Assembly: GCF_002257705.1 (NCBI RefSeq)
Contig: NZ_LSLK01000113.1
Coordinates: 124,001 to 188,000, forward strand
Source of the DNA: Sporomusa silvacetica DSM 10669
GTDB taxonomy: Bacteria > Bacillota > Negativicutes > Sporomusales > Sporomusaceae
Reading direction: 5' to 3'
DNA length: 64,000 nt
The notes below the pieces were generated by a model. It had not been told where the DNA came from. It was given only the letters and a program-made list of their open reading frames with translations, and ran no database searches. Each line of letters starts with the position of its first letter. Position 1 is the first letter of the stretch. Shown here piece by piece: positions 35,855-44,736 of this stretch. The position numbers and the translations under genes were made by a program.

Positions 35855-36145
35855 TTATTGCTTTTGCCATTGTTGGGGAAGATATGTTTTGAGCAGTCTT
35901 TTTCCTTCGTCACTGATGGAATAGTAAATAACTAACTCTCCCTTGTCATCAAGCAACACATCATTATCGTCAATAACAAAGTTGGCTTTCATGTCTAAGA
36001 GATGTTCCACAAAGACATCTTTGGTAAACTGTTTTTCGGTACCATATTCGGGTTTCAGCGCCTGCATAATTTCATCAGCGCAGGTTTTGTCCACAGTGGA
36101 AATATAATGAAGCATCCTAAATCGCAGTGGTAATTTATCTGCCAT
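35855..36145 (-). CDS. Small winged-helix-like protein
   Basis: This 96-residue protein has a helix-rich start (LRFRMLHYISTVDKTCADEIMQAL) and a late strand/turn/strand region (VLLDDKGELVIYYSISDEGKRLL). The pattern resembles small winged-helix regulators. It is inside the choline operon, 3 bp ahead of the permease gene in the message, with a GGAGAGG site. It may be an operon-specific transcription factor, but no family is recognised with certainty. Confidence 0.55.
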   Translation of the reverse strand: MADKLPLRFRMLHYISTVDKTCADEIMQALKPEYGTEKQFTKDVFVEHLLDMKANFVIDDNDVLLDDKGELVIYYSISDEGKRLLKTYLPQQWQKQ

Positions 36146-36147
36146 GA

Positions 36148-37155
36148 TTATGCCTCTCCTTTATTGAAGAATTCCTTCGGATTAATCGCCACAAGAGTAG
36201 CGCCAATCAATACCAGGATACTGCCAAGAGCCAAGTTTTGCGTAAGCTCCGCACTCATGAAGATTACAGACAGAATAACGCCCCACATGACATAGGTTCC
36301 GTTAAGAGCCATACCTTTGGCAACGCCGCATTTACTGTTGGCTGTATACCAGGCGAGATAGGATACGCCTGCCGCCAAGCCAGCAACGGCAAAGGTGCCA
36401 ATCGTTGCAGGCACTGCAGCAACTTGGGAAATAACGTCCCAGCCACCGACGAAAGGAAGAATGAAAATAGCTATACACAAACCAGAAGTCAACTCCCGAA
36501 TATTGATGGCAATTTTCGGGTCAATCATTGACATCCCGAATACGGCCAGAACGGCTTCAGCACCCCAACCTAAAGCAGCTAATGCTGCAAACATAAGACC
36601 GATGTAAAAGTGATCGCTGGTCGTACCCTCGGGCGGTACATAAGATATAACAATAGCTCCGGCAACAGAAAGAAGCATGCCAGCCCAAACACGGGGCAAT
36701 ATGTGTTGCTTAAGAAAAATTCGGGAAAGAATAGCACCAACGACAGGATATAAGGCGGTAATTGTTAATGCATAAGCAGGCCCTGCCATAGAAATTCCCA
36801 GAAGATAGCCACTATTAGCCACAGGCCCACCCAGTAAAGCGGCTACACAAACCATAAGGCCAGGCTTAGTTTTAAGACTACGAATAATTTCCTGTAAACG
36901 TCCGGCCCAGCCGTTATAGATGAGTAACCATAGACCTGCAAGAGTATCATTCATACAAGCAGCAGCCAGTGGTATGGCATATAAGGCAGCGTTGTCTCCC
37001 AGAGCTGGCACGAGAGTCAGCGCAATACCCAAGACTACATTGTTTATGCCCCAGGTTCCGCCACTGAAAAGGCCTATCAATACACCTTTTCTGTCGAAAT
37101 TGGCATCCAGTTTGCGCTTCATCATCAGGGCTGTTTGATTTCCAGATACGTTCAT
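36148..37155 (-). CDS. EamA-family permease in the choline operon (candidate choline importer)
   Basis: This 335-residue protein has ten helices in two EamA repeats (GGTWGINNVVLGIALTLVPA, then YALTITALYPVVGAILSRIFL; VAKGMALNGTYVMWGVILSVIF). It lies between the radical-enzyme genes cutC and cutD and has a strong GGAGGGGG site. No other choline transporter of BCCT or ABC type is in the locus, so this may import choline. This is inferred from position; the family mostly transports small metabolites and some quaternary amines. Confidence 0.8.
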   Translation of the reverse strand: MNVSGNQTALMMKRKLDANFDRKGVLIGLFSGGTWGINNVVLGIALTLVPALGDNAALYAIPLAAACMNDTLAGLWLLIYNGWAGRLQEIIRSLKTKPGLMVCVAALLGGPVANSGYLLGISMAGPAYALTITALYPVVGAILSRIFLKQHILPRVWAGMLLSVAGAIVISYVPPEGTTSDHFYIGLMFAALAALGWGAEAVLAVFGMSMIDPKIAINIRELTSGLCIAIFILPFVGGWDVISQVAAVPATIGTFAVAGLAAGVSYLAWYTANSKCGVAKGMALNGTYVMWGVILSVIFMSAELTQNLALGSILVLIGATLVAINPKEFFNKGEA

Positions 37156-37178
37156 ATAATTTATTCCCCCTCCTTATT

Positions 37179-37220
37179 TACGGAATATCTGATTACCATG
37201 CATTCTTCAGATATTCCGTA
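37179..37220. repeat. 14-bp-arm inverted repeat between cutC and the permease
   Basis: Perfect 14-nt arms TACGGAATATCTGA and its complement flank a 14-nt loop. On the coding strand the hairpin lies in the message between cutC and the permease gene, 24 bp before the permease start. No T-run follows, so it is more likely an mRNA-processing or stability element than a terminator; an operator is also possible. Confidence 0.7.
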
Positions 37221-37234
37221 TTACTAACCATCTG

Positions 37235-37326
37235 ATAAGATAAGACTTGGCTTGTGCCAAGTCCTTTAGGACGCCGGCAGAAGCCTTAGTCGTTCAATCC
37301 AGGGAAAGTTATACTTTCCATCTGGA
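37235..37326. repeat. 92-bp dispersed repeat, copy 2
   Basis: This segment differs from the copy at 18324-18415 at two positions only. It ends exactly one base before the cutC stop codon (37327-37329) and lies in the intercistronic part of the choline operon. Its stem-loops would form in the operon mRNA. The two copies lie about 19 kb apart, next to unrelated genes. Confidence 0.85.
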
Positions 37327-39870
37327 TTAAAAATGGTCCAACATGGTTCTGCTGATGATTTCATCCTGGACTTCCTTGCACAGCTCTACAAAATAAGCGC
37401 TATATCCAGCAACACGAATAATCAAATCCCGATACTTTTCAGGTTCAATTTGGGCTTTCTTCAAAACTTCATTATCAACATAGCTGAATTGCATCTGCCC
37501 ATTGCCGAGAATTGATGCTGTTCTAAGCAAGGTAATCAGGCCATTTTCACCTTCTGGCGTTTCCAGAATGCCACGTAACAGTTTGAAGTTGTGCACAAGG
37601 CCAATACACATAGACTCATTACTCAGCTTGCTGACTGATTTAATGATGGCTGTGGGTCCCAATTTATCGGCGCCCTGTGTCGGGCTGATTCCATCGGAAA
37701 GAGGTGCCCAGGCACGCCGTCCATTGGCAGATGCACCAGTAAGCTCCCCAATGGGCGTGTTATTGGAAATAGAGAGCGTACCATGACTAAATTTCGCAAA
37801 TAGCATGTTAAATGTGTTGTGAAACTTTTCTGTCCAACTGATGAGCTCTGAGGCAATTTGATCCACATAGTCATCGTCATTCCCGTATTTCGGGGCATTT
37901 AGGCAATCTGTCCGAATGGCATCAAAGCCTTCAAAATCTGCATCCAAAGCGTCCCGCATTTGTTTCAGTGTATATTTCTTTTCATCAAAGACCAATTTTT
38001 TAATAGCCGCCATCGAATCAGCATAAGTTCCCAAGCCGGAAAAGATCAGGCCTGGGCCGCTATTGACAAGAGCTCCGCCATTTGTCACATCTGTTCCTTT
38101 TTCCATACAACCTTCTACCATCAGGGACATGAGGGGTTTGGGAACAAGCTCTCTGTGAGCCCGCTGGCTAACAACAGTTCCAATGGCAGACAAGCGGATA
38201 ATGTGTTCAATTTGTTTTTTACAGGCAACATCAAATTCTTCATAGGTCTTAAAATTATCAATATCTCCGGTGTCAATACCTTGCATGGTACCATGCCATT
38301 TCATCATCCCGCGATTGAGAACAAATTCTATAGCAATTGGCCATTGCGTATAACCGGTGGATGTCCACTGATAGATTCTGCCGGATTTTTGCGGCTCAAC
38401 GCACCCCATGAGGCAATAGTCCCGTGCATCTTCAATGCTGAAGCCCTTCATAAGCATCATTTTAATATGACTATCATCAAAGTGACAGGCGGGGAAACCC
38501 ATCCCGGCTTTAACAACATCGACAATTTTCTTCATGTATTTTTGCGGTGATTTATTGTGAATCCGGCAAGCAAGAGACGGTTGATACATCTTGATAAACC
38601 GAACGGCATCCATGATCAGATACGTCAAATCATTGGTTGCGTCACCGCCGGCTCTCTTCTGTCCGCCTATCGTACAGTTGATGAATGGTTGATAGCCGGC
38701 AAAATATTTTGCTCCCAATTCACTAGACAACCACATGACTTCCGAACATTTAATAATAAAACAACAGAGTAGCTCAAAGGCTTCTAGTTTGTTCATTCGG
38801 CCAGATGTCATATCGGCCTGGAACATGGGATATATGTATTGATCCAAACGGCCGAGAGATATACCTGTCTGATTTTCTTCTACCACAAACAGCGATTCTA
38901 GTGTCCAGATGGACTGGAGTGCTTCATGGAAGGTCTGCGGCGGATTGGCTGGCACACGAGTCAATATATCGGCAATCTTATAAAGTTCTTTCTGCCGAGC
39001 TGAGTCATGTTCACCACCCGCTAATTCTCTGGCATAATCGGAAAGCCGTTTGGCATAAGCCAAAATGCCGTCACAAGTCTCAATTTCCGCTTTGTAGAAG
39101 TAAATCTTATCAATGTCTTCCGGCTTTTCCATGGACAATTTGCTCAATCTGTCGACAGCTTCCTGTCTTGCACCATTAATGCCTTTTTTGATCAGGATGA
39201 CATCAAAGCCGGGGCAAGTGTCACCGCCGCCATTCACCTGATGATAGGAAAGATCACTGACAAAAGCTTCGCCTGAGAATTCCCACACGCCAGCTTCTTC
39301 ATATTGTGTCTGACAAATTTCATCCAGACTCTTACCTTCCCAATAGGGAAAAATCTCCTCCCGTAAAATCCGCTTGTCTTCTTCACTGATTTCAAAGGGA
39401 TCCTGTGGTCTGGTTGACATGGTGTCCAGTTCATCCCGAATCCACCTCCAGGCAATATCCGGGGATACAGCACCGGCTCTCGGCTTCCCACAGGGATGTC
39501 CAACAATTAGTTCATCTTTTTGGATAACCAGGGGAGCTGTCTCACAGGCTTTTCTGAAGCACTTGGCCCGAAGAAGAATCTTGGGTAAACCGGCATGTTG
39601 TTTGGTCACTTGGGTGAAAGCCCTGGCACGATAGATACTGACACTGGGTCTAACTTTTAAATAAGCGGCTTTCAGTCGTTCCAAGCGCGATGTCAGTCCC
39701 GTGATTTCTCCTTCATATACAGGCGATTTGGTTGCACTGCACATTACCGGACTGTTTGCAGACAGTTCCTTGGAAATACCCTGGAACAGCTTCATAATTG
39801 CAGCCGTTTCTTGCGGGGATAAGTTTTTTGTTGCATCCGCAAATTTGTTCGAAAATTCTTGAATATCCAA
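37327..39870 (-). CDS. cutC: Choline trimethylamine-lyase, glycyl-radical enzyme (CutC)
   Basis: This 847-residue glycyl-radical enzyme cleaves choline to trimethylamine and acetaldehyde. Reactive cysteine Cys490 and base Glu492 are in MGCVEPQ. Thr503 and Tyr507 follow (QWTSTGY), and Tyr209 and Asp217 are in SYHQVNGGGDTC. The glycine of the radical is Gly822 (RVAGYSAYF). These match choline-lyase positions 489/491/502/506/208/216/821 at the same spacings. This separates it from propanediol dehydratases and pyruvate formate-lyase. An N-terminal about 55-residue helical extension is a likely encapsulation segment. The start is TTG, 8 nt after GGAGG. Confidence 0.95.
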   Translation of the reverse strand: MDIQEFSNKFADATKNLSPQETAAIMKLFQGISKELSANSPVMCSATKSPVYEGEITGLTSRLERLKAAYLKVRPSVSIYRARAFTQVTKQHAGLPKILLRAKCFRKACETAPLVIQKDELIVGHPCGKPRAGAVSPDIAWRWIRDELDTMSTRPQDPFEISEEDKRILREEIFPYWEGKSLDEICQTQYEEAGVWEFSGEAFVSDLSYHQVNGGGDTCPGFDVILIKKGINGARQEAVDRLSKLSMEKPEDIDKIYFYKAEIETCDGILAYAKRLSDYARELAGGEHDSARQKELYKIADILTRVPANPPQTFHEALQSIWTLESLFVVEENQTGISLGRLDQYIYPMFQADMTSGRMNKLEAFELLCCFIIKCSEVMWLSSELGAKYFAGYQPFINCTIGGQKRAGGDATNDLTYLIMDAVRFIKMYQPSLACRIHNKSPQKYMKKIVDVVKAGMGFPACHFDDSHIKMMLMKGFSIEDARDYCLMGCVEPQKSGRIYQWTSTGYTQWPIAIEFVLNRGMMKWHGTMQGIDTGDIDNFKTYEEFDVACKKQIEHIIRLSAIGTVVSQRAHRELVPKPLMSLMVEGCMEKGTDVTNGGALVNSGPGLIFSGLGTYADSMAAIKKLVFDEKKYTLKQMRDALDADFEGFDAIRTDCLNAPKYGNDDDYVDQIASELISWTEKFHNTFNMLFAKFSHGTLSISNNTPIGELTGASANGRRAWAPLSDGISPTQGADKLGPTAIIKSVSKLSNESMCIGLVHNFKLLRGILETPEGENGLITLLRTASILGNGQMQFSYVDNEVLKKAQIEPEKYRDLIIRVAGYSAYFVELCKEVQDEIISRTMLDHF

Positions 39871-39924
39871 CCTTTCGTCCTCCCTCTTACTGTATTCAAC
39901 AGGATCATTATCTTTTTTCTTATC

Positions 39925-41061
39925 TCAAAATGATTTTTGATATATCCCAATCATATCTTCCCGTGACGATTGTCTAGGATTGGTGGGAGTACATCGGTCA
40001 TGGAGCGCCAATTCAACCATAGTAGTCAATTCGTTCTCAAACTGGCTTTTATCAATTCCCAACTCTCGAATTCCATTTGGAATGCCCAGGGATTTTTTCA
40101 AATCCTTAATGGCCTGCATGAAATTGATCGTTCCTTCCCGGAAAGTCCGCGCAGGTAATTGCAAAATAGCAGCCAATTTCGCGTATTTTTCCGCGACATA
40201 TCTGCTGGTATGGCTGTTCAGATTCGCATTATATTCAATCACTGCACTCAGCAACAGCGCATTCGATCGCCCGTGGGAAATGTGGAAAGTTGCTCCTAAA
40301 GCATGGGCCAAGCTGTGGTTGATCCCCAAATTCGCATTTGTAAAGGCCATCCCCGCTATACAGGATGCATTTTGAATGCGTTCTCTCGCACAGGAATCGG
40401 TCACATCCTTGTATAAGTTACTGAGATTTGCAAAAATTAATTGGACCGCCTTCTCCGCCAGCGCATCCGTGCAATCGGTTGCCGCTGTAGAAACATAAGC
40501 CTCAATGGCATGTACCAGTGCGTCTATACCAGTATCTGCTATCACGGACTGGGGAACGTGCTGAATACAAGTGGCATCAAGTATGGCTATATCCGGAGCA
40601 ATCCGCTCATCTACAATGCACACTTTTTCGCCTTCCGCAGTAATGACAGCGAAATTGGTTACTTCAGATCCTGTACCACTTGTGGAAGGAATAGCAATAA
40701 ATAGTGGTTTCTTGAATTCCTCCCCCGCAGCCTTGCGGAACTGCCACAAGGAATATAAAATACCCTTGGCTGCATCTATGACAGAGCCTCCACCCAAAGC
40801 AACAATGGTATCCGCATGGGTTTCCAGGTATCTCTTCATCCCTTGGGCAATGACTTGCACATCAGGGTCAGGACGCACATCGGTAAAAACAACAGACTTT
40901 ATCCCAGTTTCATTTAAATAGTCTATGGTTTTTTGGAGATACCCCAACTTCTCCATAACCGAATCGGAAATAATAAATGCACAAGCTCCATCGATTGCTT
41001 TTAGAAATTCCATGGATCCCTCATTGAAATAAATCTTGGGTTTAAGAACAAATTCTTTCAT
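39925..41061 (-). CDS. Iron-containing alcohol dehydrogenase (EutG type)
   Basis: This 378-residue group III alcohol dehydrogenase has ALGGGSVIDAAKG (NAD-binding), PSTSGTGSEVTNFAVI and the metal ligands in NLGINHSLAHALGATFHISHGRSNAL. It reduces acetaldehyde to ethanol and regenerates NAD+ for the aldehyde dehydrogenases, balancing the dismutation. The ATG at 41061 lies 8 nt after GAGGTGA; a GTG 12 nt upstream is less well placed. It has no obvious encapsulation tail. Confidence 0.92.
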   Translation of the reverse strand: MKEFVLKPKIYFNEGSMEFLKAIDGACAFIISDSVMEKLGYLQKTIDYLNETGIKSVVFTDVRPDPDVQVIAQGMKRYLETHADTIVALGGGSVIDAAKGILYSLWQFRKAAGEEFKKPLFIAIPSTSGTGSEVTNFAVITAEGEKVCIVDERIAPDIAILDATCIQHVPQSVIADTGIDALVHAIEAYVSTAATDCTDALAEKAVQLIFANLSNLYKDVTDSCARERIQNASCIAGMAFTNANLGINHSLAHALGATFHISHGRSNALLLSAVIEYNANLNSHTSRYVAEKYAKLAAILQLPARTFREGTINFMQAIKDLKKSLGIPNGIRELGIDKSQFENELTTMVELALHDRCTPTNPRQSSREDMIGIYQKSF

Positions 41062-41090
41062 TACCGTTGTCACCTCAACTCTTCCCTGCG

Positions 41091-42584
41091 CTACGTAAGC
41101 TGTTTAAGAAATTTTTCCAGCAACGCATTTAAATCTTGCATACTTTTGCTGGAACACTGATTGGCGGAACCACAAGTTCCACTTGTTCCAGCGACTTCCC
41201 CCGCCTGCACTCCGTTTGTTATATCTTCCAGTCGTCGCACGCCATAGCCGACTTTTCGGATATTAATCAAATTCATCGGTGTGACATTATCAGAAGTAAC
41301 CCCGCCGCCTGCCGTGCCAGAGCCCAACGTCATTGCCGGGAAAAGATTGGTTGTCGCTCCTATCCCACCTAATGTGGCGGGAGTATTCACCAGTACTCTT
41401 GATACCGGTTTTTTCAGGGCAAATTCCCGAATCACGCTCTCATTCTTCGAATGAATAACCAGGGTATGTCCCCGCCCCTCATTTATCAGTAATTCTATGC
41501 ATTTTTCACAGGCAACCATCCAGTCCTTTTCAACGTAAAATGCTAGCACCGGGCACAATTTTTCTCTTGAATATGGATTGGAATGAGACACATATTTTTG
41601 TTCTGAAATCAATACTTTCGTATTTTCCGGAACACATATGCCACCTATCTGTGCCAGATCTATCGCCGATTTCCCGACAAATTCCGGGTTTATACTGTCA
41701 TCAGGACGAAAAAAAAACTTACTGAGCTGTTCTGCTTCCTGCCCTGACATGAAATAAGCCCCATTTCTCCTGAGCTCTTGCCTTACTTCATCGGCGATAC
41801 AGTCCTCAGCAACGATGGATTGTTCCGAGGCTGAGACAATTCCATTATCAAAAGTTCTGCTGGCAATAATATCTGCTACAGCCTTTTTTATGTCGGCTGA
41901 ACGCTCAATAAAGGCCGGTCCATTACCTGGACCACCATAAATGGTGGGTTTTCCGGATGTATACGCCGCCCTGACCAGCTTTGGCACACCCGTAATCAAA
42001 ATAAGCGCTGTGTCTTTGTGGTTCATTAACGCAACCGTACCGTCAACAGCCACCGTTCGCAAATAGCCAATAGCACCGCAGGGCAATCCACTTTCTTCAG
42101 CTGTCCGTATCAGTATATCAAGCACTTTGCCAATCGTTTTTTTGGCCTTAGGATGTGGAGCAAAAACAATAGCATTGCCAGATTTTATGGCAATCAGGGT
42201 TTTATATATTGTAGTAGATACCGGGTTGGTCGAAGGCGGCAATGCTACAATCACTCCGACAGGTACGCCAATATCCATGGTTTTGTTTTCTTTGTCTTCG
42301 CCAGTAATACCGACAACTTTCAGATCCCTGATTTTCTTATAAAGAAACTCGCTCGCAAAAACATTTTTGACAAACTTGTCCTGCCATTTACCAAATCCTG
42401 TTTCTTCATGGGACATAATGGCAAGTTCTCTGGCATATTTATAAACTTCTTCAGCTATACGCCCAACAATTTTGTCCAGTTTTTCCTGGGGAAAAGTCGC
42501 TAGTATCTTTTGCGCTTCCCGGGCGTTTTCTACGAGAATCCGAGCCTCTTGGACGGAGAGCAAATCATTGTCAATTCTATTCAT
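41091..42584 (-). CDS. CoA-acylating acetaldehyde dehydrogenase, copy 2
   Basis: This second EutE/PduP-type dehydrogenase of about 497 residues differs from the first in its active-site context. The catalytic position in ASRTFDNGIVSASEQSIV reads Ser in place of Cys where copy 1 has DNGTICASEQ. The domain is otherwise intact (TGVPKLVRAAYTSGKPTIYGGP). The C-terminal region has a Gly/Ser/Cys linker followed by MQDLNALLEKFLKQLT, a likely encapsulation helix. The ATG at 42584 is the best start; a TTG at 42608 and an ATG at 42596 are alternatives. Confidence 0.88.
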   Translation of the reverse strand: MNRIDNDLLSVQEARILVENAREAQKILATFPQEKLDKIVGRIAEEVYKYARELAIMSHEETGFGKWQDKFVKNVFASEFLYKKIRDLKVVGITGEDKENKTMDIGVPVGVIVALPPSTNPVSTTIYKTLIAIKSGNAIVFAPHPKAKKTIGKVLDILIRTAEESGLPCGAIGYLRTVAVDGTVALMNHKDTALILITGVPKLVRAAYTSGKPTIYGGPGNGPAFIERSADIKKAVADIIASRTFDNGIVSASEQSIVAEDCIADEVRQELRRNGAYFMSGQEAEQLSKFFFRPDDSINPEFVGKSAIDLAQIGGICVPENTKVLISEQKYVSHSNPYSREKLCPVLAFYVEKDWMVACEKCIELLINEGRGHTLVIHSKNESVIREFALKKPVSRVLVNTPATLGGIGATTNLFPAMTLGSGTAGGGVTSDNVTPMNLINIRKVGYGVRRLEDITNGVQAGEVAGTSGTCGSANQCSSKSMQDLNALLEKFLKQLT

Positions 42585-42637
42585 ATCTGGAACCATTCCC
42601 CCTTTCAACTCGCAGAGTCAAAGGTTAACCAAATGTG

Positions 42638-42928
42638 TTACCAGTCGAGTACATATCTGGCAACAATCTTTTTTATGTCCGCATGCGGCCTGGCAATGAC
42701 ATTGGAACTATAGATCGGTCCCACCTTGCTGGCTTCTTTGATGCCAGCCTCAACAGCGGCTCTCACCGCGCCCACGTCACCACGAATCACGACGGAAATC
42801 AACCCGGAAGCCACATTTTCATAACCGACTAATTCCACATCCGCAGCCTTGCACATAGCATCCGCAGCTTCCAGCACCGAAACTAGGCCATATGTTTCTA
42901 TGAACCCTAAAGCATCATTTATCTCCAC
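42638..42928 (-). CDS. BMC-H shell protein
   Basis: This 96-residue BMC domain (ALGFIETYGLVSVLEAADAMCKAADVE, VVIRGDVGAVRAAVEAG) has NVIARPHADIKK at the C-terminus. A GTG start at 42928 follows GGAAGGGG by 7 nt. It is second in the operon and hexameric by family. Confidence 0.93.
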   Translation of the reverse strand: MEINDALGFIETYGLVSVLEAADAMCKAADVELVGYENVASGLISVVIRGDVGAVRAAVEAGIKEASKVGPIYSSNVIARPHADIKKIVARYVLDW

Positions 42929-42956
42929 GCGGATTCCCCTTCCAAATATTCAGTCT

Positions 42957-43256
42957 TTAGCCCGCATCAATATCATGTTGCGAAACAATTTTTCCTACCC
43001 GGCTGACAGGGCGCGGCATAACGTGGGCTGCTGTCATCTCGCCAATGGCAGCAGCAGCTGCTGCACCTTGTTCCACGGCTGACCTTACTGCTGCAACATC
43101 GCCTTTGACCATGACCGTGACAAGTCCTGAACCCACATTTTCATAAGAAACAAGAACAACATCAGCCGCTTTACACATGACATCAGCCGCTTGAATTGCC
43201 GGAACCATCCCTCTTGTTTCAACAAGTCCCAAGGCCTCTTCTCCAAAGTATTCCAT
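42957..43256 (-). CDS. BMC-H shell protein, first gene of the choline operon
   Basis: This 99-residue BMC-H (ALGLVETRGMVPAIQAADVMCKAADVVL, VTVMVKGDVAAVRSAVEQG) carries the AHVMPRP motif near the C-terminus. It is the promoter-proximal gene of the roughly 17-kb BMC operon, with a GAGAGGAG site before the ATG at 43256. Confidence 0.94.
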   Translation of the reverse strand: MEYFGEEALGLVETRGMVPAIQAADVMCKAADVVLVSYENVGSGLVTVMVKGDVAAVRSAVEQGAAAAAAIGEMTAAHVMPRPVSRVGKIVSQHDIDAG

Positions 43257-43638
43257 TGAAACAACTCCTCTCTCTCTATTAATTTTAACTTTTAAGAATT
43301 GGCATGTTTTTATCTTGTTTTTATCTTGTTTTCATCAATCGCTAATTTTTTGATAATTTGTTAATATTATAGTATCGCATATGAGACGGATTTTTTTGAA
43401 AAATCAATATATAAATTAGCATTATTATATCTTAGTGAAATTCAGTTATTGTACTAAAGTGATTTCTTTGAAAAAACGAGACTATCGGAGACCCACTAAA
43501 GATTTTTAACAGAATATTTAACGCACTCCGGCAAACCAAATATCTTAATTCACACACGTTGATTTTGTTAGTTTTTTTTGCTATAGTAAATTATCAATAA
43601 TCTAAAATCCAAGTTTTCTATACTTGGTGGAGTTTTAT
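43257..43638. promoter_or_regulatory. Divergent regulatory region of the choline operon
   Basis: This 382-bp AT-rich region separates the leftward BMC operon from the rightward kinase gene. On the minus strand a TATAAT box is seen at 43366-43371 without a good -35, which fits an activator-dependent promoter (perhaps the PocR/AraC system). It also contains a short direct repeat of TTTTTATCTTG near 43310-43330. No riboswitch fold is evident. Confidence 0.5.
43559..43587 (+). promoter_or_regulatory. Sigma-70 type promoter of the choline-kinase-like gene
   Basis: TTGATT (43559-43564), a 17-bp spacer and TATAGT (43582-43587) lie 51 bp before the ATG at 43639. Spacing is ideal and both boxes are close to consensus. 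Confidence 0.6.
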
Positions 43639-44553
43639 ATGCAAATGGAAGAACTAGTACAAGAAAAGCTGCGCTATGCTTTTCACGATGAAAACATTGT
43701 ATTTGACAAATCCCGCTTTACTGGCGGACTTACCAATTATAACTACATAATGGATATTAAGGGCATCGAATATGTCATCCGGCAACCTGGTGGCATGACA
43801 GAACAGATTATTGACCGAAAAATGGAACAGATCAATAATCATATTGCCTCAGAGTTCGGCGTGAACTCTGATTGCATTTACTTTGATGAAAATAGTGGAA
43901 TCAAAATAAGCATATATATAAAAAACAGCCAAAACATGGCTCACGCTGATCCCGCTTCCCCCAAAAACCTGAAGTCTGTTTCCAGGTTAATGAGAAAAAT
44001 CCACACCTCTCCAAAACATTTTTCAAACCGTTTCGATTGGCAAACAGAGCTATCCAAATACGAACAGATTATCCAGCAACTACACGGTGGCTTTTTCTTC
44101 GATTACACAACCCTAAAAGACCAATTAGTCAACTTTGTCCCCAAAAACATTACAAATACAAATTTTGCCCCCTGTCACAATGACACAGTACCTGAAAACT
44201 TCATCATTGATGATACTGGCAGAACATATCTTATTGACTGGGAGTATTCTGGAATGAACGATCCCTGTTGGGATGTGGCAGCCTATATTCTTGAATCCAA
44301 ACTATCTGCAGAAGCTATCGACTATTTTCTTCAAGACTACTTTAACCAGCCACTAACCCCTATGGAAGAATTAAAGATAAAGAATTTTATGATGGCACAA
44401 GATTTACTCTGGACAGCCTGGGCATTAATCAGACATTACAATGGCGACGACTTCCTTGAATACTGCTGTATCAGATATGAACGCTTCCGCAAAAACATCA
44501 AAGCAATGACTAAATCACCCCATTGTTCCATTGCCAGCATGGTCATGGGTTAG
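43639..44553 (+). CDS. Choline/ethanolamine kinase-like phosphotransferase (LicA type)
   Basis: This protein of about 304 residues has an aminoglycoside/choline kinase fold: FTGGLTNYNYIMDI near the N-terminus, the catalytic motif PCHNDTVPENFII and the metal motif LIDWEYSGMNDPCWDVA. In LicA-type enzymes these phosphorylate choline. The ATG at 43639 lies 6 nt after GGTGGAG; the frame is open from 43624. Divergent position beside the choline lyase operon supports a choline substrate. It may capture choline for phosphocholine, competing with or buffering the lyase. Confidence 0.82.
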   Translation: MQMEELVQEKLRYAFHDENIVFDKSRFTGGLTNYNYIMDIKGIEYVIRQPGGMTEQIIDRKMEQINNHIASEFGVNSDCIYFDENSGIKISIYIKNSQNMAHADPASPKNLKSVSRLMRKIHTSPKHFSNRFDWQTELSKYEQIIQQLHGGFFFDYTTLKDQLVNFVPKNITNTNFAPCHNDTVPENFIIDDTGRTYLIDWEYSGMNDPCWDVAAYILESKLSAEAIDYFLQDYFNQPLTPMEELKIKNFMMAQDLLWTAWALIRHYNGDDFLEYCCIRYERFRKNIKAMTKSPHCSIASMVMG

Positions 44554-44695
44554 TTAAAATCAACAATTGTACCTCATTAAATGCATACCACTGTATTCCG
44601 CAAAGAAACCGGCTATCAGTGAATGAAACTGATTGTCCGGTTTTAAAACTTTATCTGCAATTTTACAAAAGATTTAACGAAATATACTCCTAGTG

Positions 44696-44736
44696 AAAAA
44701 CTCCTGCCCAATTCACAGAATTGAACAGGAGTTTTT
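44696..44736 (+). terminator. Terminator after the kinase gene
   Basis: Arms AAAACTCCTG...CAATTC and GAATTG...CAGGAGTTTT are followed by T6, 143 bp beyond the stop at 44553. Confidence 0.9.

Noticed and set aside
37327..39870. 1,2-propanediol dehydratase or glycerol dehydratase as the identity of the glycyl-radical enzyme
   Set aside because: Tyr209, Asp217, Thr503 and Tyr507 at choline-lyase spacing fit CutC.
43310..43345. Direct repeats of TTTTTATCTTG as a CRISPR or iteron array
   Set aside because: There are only two full copies and one partial, adjacent and without spacers.
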